This document shows, piece by piece, positions 1-5,129 of a stretch of DNA of 6,128 nt. Made by a program: the position numbers and the translations under genes. Origin of the DNA: Nitrospirota bacterium (GTDB lineage Bacteria > Nitrospirota > Thermodesulfovibrionia > Thermodesulfovibrionales > Dissulfurispiraceae). The stretch is taken from NCBI GenBank assembly GCA_013349595.1, contig DUZI01000203.1:1-6128 (forward strand). The letters run 5' to 3'. How positions within the stretch are numbered: position 1 is the first letter of the stretch; each line of letters starts with the position of its first letter. The notes below the pieces were generated by a model, which made no database searches, was not told where the DNA came from, and worked only from the letters and a program-made list of their open reading frames with translations.

Positions 1-69
1 AAAAGCTTAGTAAAATCAGCAAGTAAGATAGGAAGGGCTGGTGAAGGATTTTTATACGACACCTTATAA
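1..69 (+). CDS. rpmI: 3' end of a gene, probably rpmI (ribosomal protein L35), with an element-derived C-terminus
   Basis: Only the last 22 codons are in the window; the frame is open from base 1 to TAA at 67-69. The first ten residues read KSLVKSASKI, which resembles the L35 segment near the C-terminus (a Lys-Ser, hydrophobic, Val, Ser-Ala pattern, as in KSAVVSAG of Bacillus-type L35). The position directly before rplT-pheS-pheT is where rpmI sits in most bacteria. L35 is a small basic protein of the 50S subunit. The last 12 residues, GRAGEGFLYDTL, do not look like an L35 tail (normally basic, often ending near LLPY); they are encoded inside the inverted-repeat element that begins at about base 31, which also supplies the stop. 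The identification rests on a short match plus gene order, so it is tentative. Confidence 0.55.
   Translation, partial: KSLVKSASKIGRAGEGFLYDTL
27..61 (+). repeat. Left terminal inverted repeat of the element
   Basis: This arm pairs with 141-177: 14 bp perfect (27-40), a 4-bp block with one match (41-44), 12 bp perfect (45-56) and 5 bp (57-61, across a two-base bulge in the other arm). It overlaps the last codons of the upstream gene, so it is translated in that gene's frame. Confidence 0.8.
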
Positions 70-173
70 AAAAAGTTCCTAAGGGGGCTTTGTCATAAGG
101 CATTGTTTTAAATGTATAAATCAAAATTATAAATAAAATCTGTCGATTATAAAAATCCTGAAACAGCCCTTCC
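31..173. mobile_element. MITE-like element, 143 bp, long terminal inverted repeats, TA at both borders
   Basis: The two ends are inverted copies of each other. Bases 27-40 and 164-177 are a perfect 14-bp inverted repeat containing GGAAGGGCTG. After a four-base mismatched stretch, 45-56 (AGGATTTTTATA) matches 148-159 perfectly, and after a two-base bulge 57-61 (CGACA) matches 141-145. A TA lies just outside each GGAAGGGCTG end (29-30 and 174-175), as expected for a TA target duplication of the IS630/Tc1-mariner type. The interior has no credible ORF, only a small inner hairpin (CCTTAT 62-67 with ATAAGG 95-100) and AT-rich sequence. It would therefore be a non-autonomous element needing a transposase in trans. 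Because symmetry continues beyond the TA (GATA...TATC), the exact borders are uncertain. An alternative is a structured intergenic repeat of another class. Confidence 0.65.
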
Positions 174-177
174 TATC
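141..177 (-). repeat. Right terminal inverted repeat of the element
   Basis: This is the inverted partner of 27-61. Read on the minus strand it starts GATAGGAAGGGCTG, then TTTC where the left arm has GTGA, then AGGATTTTTATA, two extra bases, and CGACA. The four-base difference and the bulge show that the arms have diverged slightly. Confidence 0.8.
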
Positions 178-196
178 GCGCTATTTTAAGGTTATA

Positions 197-226
197 TTGA
201 CTTGTAACGTTAATATTTATTATCAT
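197..226 (+). promoter_or_regulatory. Candidate sigma70 promoter for rplT-pheS-pheT
   Basis: TTGACT (197-202, five of six to the -35 consensus) and TATCAT (221-226, five of six to the -10 consensus) are separated by 18 bases. Transcription would start near 233, giving a leader of about 34 bases with the rplT ribosome site. It lies just outside the inverted-repeat element on the rplT side, so it could restore transcription downstream of the insertion. Such matches are fairly common in AT-rich DNA; no experimental support is visible. Confidence 0.45.
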
Positions 227-266
227 TACTGTTTATTAATTGATTCTATTTTTCAGGAGGCTTCAA

Positions 267-617
267 ATGCCAAGGGCAAAAGGCGGATTTAAGACAAGAA
301 GATACCATAAGAAGATATTAAAAAGGGCTAAAGGTTATTATGGTGGTAGAAGTAAACTTTATAGAGTCGCTACAGAAGCTGTAGATAAAGCTTTACTTGC
401 CAGTTATAAAGACAGAAAGCTGAAAAAGCGTGAATATAGGTCTCTTTGGATTACAAGGATAAATGCAGCGGCAAGGATTTGTGGAATCACTTACAGTCAG
501 CTAATAAACGGACTAACAAAACTCAAAATTGGTATTAACAGAAAAGCTCTTGCAGACATTGCATTTAATGACATGAAAGCCTTTACTGAGCTTGCCAATA
601 GAGTAAAGACATCATAA
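267..617 (+). CDS. rplT: 50S ribosomal protein L20
   Basis: This 116-residue protein is full length for L20 (usually 115-120). L20 binds 23S rRNA early in large-subunit assembly; in E. coli and Bacillus it also represses translation of its own operon. Family hallmarks are present: N-terminal MPRAKGG; the basic HKKILKRAKGYYGGRSKLYRVA stretch in two parts (HKKILKRAKG, then YYGGRSKLYRVA); the block LWITRINAAAR around residues 60-70; and the C-terminal NRKALADIA segment. ATG 267 is chosen because AGGAGG (255-260) lies 6 bases upstream and MPRAKGG is the universal L20 start; the frame is open further upstream but has no initiator or homology. It lies between the putative rpmI end and pheS, the usual order. 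No L20-binding leader structure can be recognised here; in known cases it lies upstream of infC or rpmI. Confidence 0.97.
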   Translation: MPRAKGGFKTRRYHKKILKRAKGYYGGRSKLYRVATEAVDKALLASYKDRKLKKREYRSLWITRINAAARICGITYSQLINGLTKLKIGINRKALADIAFNDMKAFTELANRVKTS

Positions 618-620
618 AAT
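592..620 (+). promoter_or_regulatory. Possible internal promoter for pheST overlapping the end of rplT
   Basis: TTGCCA (592-597) and TAAAAT (615-620) each match five of six consensus bases, with the optimal 17-base spacer. A transcript would start near 627, about 25 bases before the pheS ATG. Much of it lies within rplT coding sequence, so coding constraints and the high A+T content could produce the match by chance. Confidence 0.3.
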
Positions 621-651
621 TTAAAGTCCATATCTTAATTCTCCAACAACA

Positions 652-1659
652 ATGAGTAGTTCACTTAAAGAGCTTTTCAGTGAGGAATTAAAGTCAGCAA
701 ATGATGTTGAATCAATCAATATCTTAAGGGTTAAGTATCTTGGTCGTAAAGGTTTGATTACTGAAAGCCTTAAGTCTCTTGCTTCCTTATCTCTTAATGA
801 GAGGCCTAAAGCAGGCAAGGCTTTGAATGAATTAAAGGTTTTTATTGAAGAAACTCTAAGGGATAAAGAATTGCTTTTTTCACAAAAAGTATTAGAGAGT
901 CGTCTATCAAGAGAATCTCTCGATATTACTGTTTGTGGAAAATACATTGCAAGTGGAAAAACCCATCCAATAAATCAAGTTTTAAGTGAAATCATAGATA
1001 TTTTTGAAGTTATGGGTTTTGAAGTTGAGGAGGGACCAGAAGTAGAGACTGATTATTATAATTTTGAAGCTTTAAATATTCCCAAAGATCATCCAGCGAG
1101 GGATATGCAGGATACTTTCTACATTTCTGATGATATTGTTTTGAGGACTCAGACATCTCCAGTCCAAATTAGGACAATGGAGAAAAATAGACCACCTTTA
1201 AGATTTATATCACCTGGTAAGGTCTATCGTTGTGATTCTGATGTTAGTCATACCCCAATGTTTCATCAAGTTGAGGGATTAATGGTTGATACAAACATTA
1301 ATTTTGGGCATTTAAAAGGTGTGATTGAGACCTTTTTAAAGGAATTTTTTGGGCAGAAAGTGGGTATTAGGTTTAGGCCAAGTTTTTTCCCATTTACAGA
1401 GCCATCTGTTGAGGTGGACATTAGCTGTATTATTTGTGAAAGTAAGGGTTGCAGGATATGTAAAGAAACTGGCTGGCTTGAAGTCCTTGGAGCAGGAATG
1501 GTTCATCCAAAGGTTTTTGAGAATGTCTCTTATGACTCAACTATTTATACAGGATTTGCCTTTGGTATGGGCGTTGAAAGACTGACAATGCTCAAGTATT
1601 CAATAAATGATATTAGGTTGTTTTTTGAAAATGACTTGAGGTTTTTGAGGCAATTTTGA
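652..1659 (+). CDS. pheS: Phenylalanyl-tRNA synthetase alpha subunit
   Basis: This is the catalytic subunit of the alpha2-beta2 class II synthetase that attaches phenylalanine to tRNA-Phe in the cytoplasm. The protein has 335 residues, normal for bacterial PheS (about 325-345). Residues 1-90 form the helical N-terminal region (contains VKYLGRKG, 27-34), which is a tRNA-contacting coiled coil in known structures. Class II motif 1 is around 120-150 (GFEVEEGPEVETDYYNFEAL), motif 2 around 165-210 (LRTQTSPVQIR, KVYRCDSDVSHTPMFHQVEG) and motif 3 around 301-313 (GFAFGMGVERLTM). Cysteines 259, 262, 267 and 270 form a CxxC-x4-CxxC cluster before GWLEVLGAGMVHP, seen in many bacterial PheS proteins. ATG 652 is the only start giving the full N-terminus; no Shine-Dalgarno is evident, so initiation may be coupled to rplT (34 bases upstream) or depend on an unstructured leader. 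Its stop overlaps the pheT start. Confidence 0.97.
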   Translation: MSSSLKELFSEELKSANDVESINILRVKYLGRKGLITESLKSLASLSLNERPKAGKALNELKVFIEETLRDKELLFSQKVLESRLSRESLDITVCGKYIASGKTHPINQVLSEIIDIFEVMGFEVEEGPEVETDYYNFEALNIPKDHPARDMQDTFYISDDIVLRTQTSPVQIRTMEKNRPPLRFISPGKVYRCDSDVSHTPMFHQVEGLMVDTNINFGHLKGVIETFLKEFFGQKVGIRFRPSFFPFTEPSVEVDISCIICESKGCRICKETGWLEVLGAGMVHPKVFENVSYDSTIYTGFAFGMGVERLTMLKYSINDIRLFFENDLRFLRQF

Positions 1660-3779
1660 TGAAAATATCAGTCAACTGGCTAAAAGATTATGCTAATTTC
1701 AATACCCCCATTGATGACCTTGTTCAAAGACTAACCATGTGTGGGCTTGAAGTTGAGGCAGTTGAAAATGTAAATGATGACACAATAATTGATATAAATG
1801 TTACTCCGAATAGACAGGACTGCCTTAGTCATCTTGGCATAGCAAGAGAGATTTCTGTTTTGTATGATTGTCAATTTAAATATCCTGAACATGACTTTAT
1901 TGCAGAAAATACAGAGCTTGATTTTAATGTTGATATTATAAATACTCAACTTTGTCATAGATATGCAGGCAGAATTGTAAAAGGTGTAAAGATTGCTCCA
2001 TCGCCAAAATGGATGCAAGAAAGACTAATGAATTGTGGTATCAGGGCAATTAATAATGTTGTTGATATTACAAATTATGTTTTGCTTGAATTTGGCCATC
2101 CTCTTCATGCCTTTGATTTAAATAAATTGAAAGGGAAGAAAATATTAGTTGCCACAGCTGGAGAGGTCACAAAGACCTTAGAACCTTTAAAGATAAGACT
2201 TTTAGATAATTCTGAAAGGATATTACAAGACCAGATGTTACTGATAAATGATGCTGACTCTCCCATAGCCTTAGCTGGAATTATGGGTGGTAGCACATCT
2301 GAAGTTACTGAAGAGACAAGAGATATTTTTATAGAAAGTGCATGGTTTTTACCTCAATCTATCAGAAATACATCAAGGATACTTGGTATCAAAACAGAGT
2401 CGTCCTATCGTTTTGAAAGAGGTGCTGACATTAAAATATTGAAAAAGGCACTTGATAGGGCAGCGTATTTGATGAAAGAGTTATGTGGATGCACAATCCA
2501 TGGCAAGATAGATATTTATCCAAAGAGATTTAAGCAACAAAAGATCAAATTGAGCTTTGATAAGATAAATCGTTATATAGGTATGGAAATACCTAAAAAA
2601 GAAGTCCTTCGTATCTTATCTGCCCTTACATTTGAGATTGAATGTAGCGAAGATGAGTTGACTGTCAAAGTACCATCAAGTAGATGTGATGTGACGAGAG
2701 ATGTAGATGTGATAGAAGAAGTATTAAGGATATATGGTTACGATAAGGTACCATCATTGTTGCCAGTTGCACCTATAAAGATTCATTCTCAAGACAGCGA
2801 AGCCAAAAAGGTAACCTATAAGATTATTAAAAAATGTAGAGAACTTCTATTAAATGAAGGTTTCAACGAAGCAATCAATTATAGTTTCCTTGGGCCTCAG
2901 GATTTTGATTTGTTTAATATAAACAATGAAGATATACAAAGAAACACTATCAATATACTTAATCCACTTAATAGTGAAGATTCTATGATGAGAACAATGC
3001 TTATTCCATCACTCATAAGGAACCTTGTGTATAATATTTCTCGTGGTAACAAGGACATTAGAATCTTCGAAATAGCAAGGACTTTTCTAAAAACTGAAGA
3101 TAAACAATTACCAATTGAAGAAAGACATATCTCCATATTACTTTGCCAAGATAAGGAAAAGTATCTCTATAAGGACAATGTAGAGGATTTTTATATTTTA
3201 AAAGGTGTTATAGAGAAATTACTTAAAAATATTGGGATAGATGAAATTCATTTCGAAAGATCAAAAGAGTTTTTTTTACATCAAGGTAGGTCGGCTGACC
3301 TTTTCATAAAGACTCATGAGAACAATAAATTCATGAAAATTGGCTACTTTGGTGTTTTGTCTCCGCAGGTCATTCAAAAACTATCTGTTAAAATATTGAA
3401 ACAAGAGGTATTAGCAGCTGAATTGTTACTTGATAAAATAATAAATAATCTTATGTTTAAAAAGATTACCTTTTTACCTATTGCACAATTTCCATTTATT
3501 GAAAGAGATTCTGCAGTGGTAGTTGACGATACACTTGAGTTATCAAAAATAGTTAATCTTTTAAATTCTTGCAAGGATTCTATAAGTAATCTCATTGAAG
3601 AGGTTGCCATCTTTGATATTTATAAAGGAAAGGGTATTGAAGATGGGAAAAAGAGCGTAGCATTCAATATTCGTTACCGTAGTACAGATAAAACCTTATC
3701 TGATGAAGAAGTTGATACAATTCATAAAAAAGTCCTATCAGAAGTCCTACCAAAGATAGAAGGCAAAATTAGGTCTTAA
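1659..3779 (+). CDS. pheT: Phenylalanyl-tRNA synthetase beta subunit, short form lacking the tRNA-binding OB-fold domain
   Basis: Beta subunit of PheRS: tRNA recognition, assembly with PheS and hydrolysis of mischarged Tyr-tRNA-Phe. It starts at ATG 1659, overlapping the pheS TGA by one base (TGATG), with GAGG at 1647-1650 as ribosome site; the TTG three bases upstream is an unnecessary earlier start. Residues 1-35 are the usual B1 start (MKISVNWLKDY...GLEVEAVE), but the sequence then jumps to DINVTPNRQDCLSHLGIARE (45-64), so the EMAPII-like B2 domain of about 100 residues is absent. The protein has 706 residues, against about 785-805 usually. B3/B4 editing domain: about 95-265, with VVDITNY and GHPLHAFD; T138, N139 and H150 correspond to editing-site residues, and E226 probably does too. 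B5: about 295-365. Core B6/B7: about 385-600. C-terminal FDX-ACB domain: about 605-703 (FPFIERDSAVVV, KSVAFNIRYRSTDKTL). All other domains look intact, so it is probably functional. Confidence 0.96.
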   Translation: MKISVNWLKDYANFNTPIDDLVQRLTMCGLEVEAVENVNDDTIIDINVTPNRQDCLSHLGIAREISVLYDCQFKYPEHDFIAENTELDFNVDIINTQLCHRYAGRIVKGVKIAPSPKWMQERLMNCGIRAINNVVDITNYVLLEFGHPLHAFDLNKLKGKKILVATAGEVTKTLEPLKIRLLDNSERILQDQMLLINDADSPIALAGIMGGSTSEVTEETRDIFIESAWFLPQSIRNTSRILGIKTESSYRFERGADIKILKKALDRAAYLMKELCGCTIHGKIDIYPKRFKQQKIKLSFDKINRYIGMEIPKKEVLRILSALTFEIECSEDELTVKVPSSRCDVTRDVDVIEEVLRIYGYDKVPSLLPVAPIKIHSQDSEAKKVTYKIIKKCRELLLNEGFNEAINYSFLGPQDFDLFNINNEDIQRNTINILNPLNSEDSMMRTMLIPSLIRNLVYNISRGNKDIRIFEIARTFLKTEDKQLPIEERHISILLCQDKEKYLYKDNVEDFYILKGVIEKLLKNIGIDEIHFERSKEFFLHQGRSADLFIKTHENNKFMKIGYFGVLSPQVIQKLSVKILKQEVLAAELLLDKIINNLMFKKITFLPIAQFPFIERDSAVVVDDTLELSKIVNLLNSCKDSISNLIEEVAIFDIYKGKGIEDGKKSVAFNIRYRSTDKTLSDEEVDTIHKKVLSEVLPKIEGKIRS

Positions 3780-4007
3780 TCAAATCTTGCCTCATAATAT
3801 AGAGATCTTATCAATTATCTCAAAGTTAAAATCTTTTATCTGTTCAAAAAAAAAGCTTTTCAGTAAAATAAAATTTACTAAAATTGCAATAAAATTATAT
3901 CAAAGATATATAATTTATTTATTGGTTTAAATTTACTATTATATAATTATACTTGTAAATTTCTATCGGTCAACTACTTTTATAAATAATAAGGAGGTAA
4001 CATCAAT
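3780..4007. other. AT-rich intergenic region between pheT and the lipoprotein gene
   Basis: This 228-bp stretch has no credible ORF or RNA gene. It marks the likely boundary between the translation operon and the sensory unit. A weak stem (AGGCAA 3761-3766 with TTGCCT 3787-3792, extended by ATT/AAT after one mismatch) straddles the pheT stop, but no T-tract follows, so no convincing intrinsic terminator is visible. The 10-mer AAATTTACTA occurs at 3871-3880 and 3929-3938, and AGTAAA/TTTACT (3862-3867, 3874-3879) forms a short inverted repeat. These could be operator half-sites but are equally expected by chance at this base composition. Confidence 0.5.
3884..3914 (+). promoter_or_regulatory. 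Candidate promoter for the lipoprotein-sensor operon
   Basis: TTGCAA (3884-3889, four of six) is followed by a perfect TATAAT at 3909-3914 with a 19-base spacer, or TATATA at 3907-3912 with 17. A second perfect TATAAT occurs at 3942-3947, with only a poorly spaced TTGGTT upstream (3922-3927). Transcription very probably starts somewhere in 3915-3960, but the exact promoter cannot be fixed in such AT-rich sequence. Confidence 0.35.
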
Positions 4008-5126
4008 ATGAAAAATATGGTCATTAAAATGTCCTTGTTTCTAATGATTTCTATCTTTTTATTGTTCTCTTGTGATATTTTAAAACAAAAGGAATACAAA
4101 ATCGGACTTTCCATTAATCTTAGTGGAACTGGTGGATTATCAGGTGAATATATCAGAGATGGTGCTATGCTCGCAGTTGAGGAGATTAATCAAAAGGGCG
4201 GGATAAATAAAATACCTTTGAGGCTTATAATTGAAGATGACAAGGGGACAAAAGAAGGTGCACTTGAGGCAGATAAAAGACTCATTGATAAAGGAGTGAT
4301 TGCCATTATAGGTCATTCTCAATCAGATACAACCCTTTCAAGCTATCCTTATGTGATGTCAAAAAATATCCTATTGATTACCGCTTTTACTGCAACAAAG
4401 AAATTATCATATATAGATGACCTGTTTTTCAGAACATCGGTTGACACTGTTTCTTATGGAAATGCCTTGTCTAATCATTTAAAAAATAAAAAGATTGACT
4501 CGGTTGCCTTTATTATAGATTTTACTAATCAATCTTTTGGGGAAGAGTTTTATGAAGAAACAAAGAAAAAAATTAGTATAAGGGACAAAATATTTACTAT
4601 AAAATCAAAGGATATTAATAATTTAGATGAAATAGTTTATGAGATTGTCAAGATGAATCCAAAGGCAGTTTGTTTTTTAACAGAAGTTATAATGACAGGG
4701 ATATTATCACAAAAACTAAGAAAACTGGGTTATAAAGGTGAATTTATTGCTACAATATGGGCTCAGACGAATGATTTGTTAAAGGTTGGCGGTGATGCGG
4801 TAGAGGGTATTAACATAATTTCTTATATTGACTCACAACTTGATAATGAAGGATATAAAAGATTCATAGATAATCTAATGAAGGAATTTCCAAAGTCATC
4901 ACCAGCACGATCAATGAGGTCATATGAACTGGTATATATACTTGCAGATGTATTAAAGGAAGTAAAGAAAGTCAATTCAGAAGAGATGAAAAGGGTTTTA
5001 TTGAGTAAAAAGTTTAATACTATAAGTGGTGAGCTTTCATTTGATCAATTCGGAGATATAAACAGACCTGTTTATCTGATAACTATTGAAAAGGGTAGAT
5101 TTATTAGAAAAGGACAGTTATTTTAA
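4008..5126 (+). CDS. Periplasmic-binding lipoprotein, branched-chain amino acid-binding (LivK/Peripla_BP_6) family
   Basis: This 372-residue extracytoplasmic solute-binding protein is probably membrane-anchored. Residues 1-21 are a lipoprotein signal peptide (Lys2 and Lys7, hydrophobic 9-20) with lipobox LFSC; Cys22 would be lipidated and Asp23 at +2 is an inner-membrane retention signal in enterobacteria. The mature part shows the type I binding-protein fold: YKIGLSINLSGTGG (30-43), GAMLAVEEINQKGGI (52-66), a ligand-site-like segment GHSQSDTT (102-109), ITAFTATKKLS (124-134, compare ITPAATAPELT in LivJ) and FRTSVD (141-146). The C-terminal GELSFDQFGDINRPVYLITI (341-360) is a family signature. 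The start is well supported by AAGGAGGT (3991-3998), 9 bases upstream. No ABC permease or ATPase gene is present in the window; the next gene, three bases later, encodes a membrane sensor, suggesting that the protein presents a ligand to that receptor. The ligand cannot be named: amino acids, amides, aromatics and others are all known for the family. Confidence 0.88.
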   Translation: MKNMVIKMSLFLMISIFLLFSCDILKQKEYKIGLSINLSGTGGLSGEYIRDGAMLAVEEINQKGGINKIPLRLIIEDDKGTKEGALEADKRLIDKGVIAIIGHSQSDTTLSSYPYVMSKNILLITAFTATKKLSYIDDLFFRTSVDTVSYGNALSNHLKNKKIDSVAFIIDFTNQSFGEEFYEETKKKISIRDKIFTIKSKDINNLDEIVYEIVKMNPKAVCFLTEVIMTGILSQKLRKLGYKGEFIATIWAQTNDLLKVGGDAVEGINIISYIDSQLDNEGYKRFIDNLMKEFPKSSPARSMRSYELVYILADVLKEVKKVNSEEMKRVLLSKKFNTISGELSFDQFGDINRPVYLITIEKGRFIRKGQLF

Positions 5127-5129
5127 TTT

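Noticed and set aside
240..266. Upstream extension of rplT by nine codons
   Set aside because: The extension has no standard start codon or homology to L20, it overlaps the AGGAGG site, and ATG 267 gives the universal MPRAKGG N-terminus.
621..947. 108-codon minus-strand frame opposite the start of pheS
   Set aside because: It is the antisense of conserved PheS coding sequence, of low complexity, with no supporting signals.
1426..1462. Four-cysteine CxxC-x4-CxxC cluster in PheS as a novel metal site
   Set aside because: The same cysteine arrangement before GWLE(V/I)LGAGMVHP is common in bacterial PheS proteins, so it is a family feature and not new here.
1349..1585. 78-codon plus-strand frame inside pheS
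   Set aside because: It lies wholly inside the well-supported pheS frame, has no ribosome site and no recognisable motif; it is a shadow frame.
3761..3792. Possible intrinsic terminator after pheT
   Set aside because: The stem is only six pairs plus three after a mismatch, it contains the pheT stop in its loop, and no T-run follows; too weak to call.
3862..3938. AAATTTACTA direct repeats and the AGTAAA/TTTACT inverted repeat as operator sites
   Set aside because: Short, nearly pure A+T matches are expected by chance in this intergenic region; nothing links them to a regulator.
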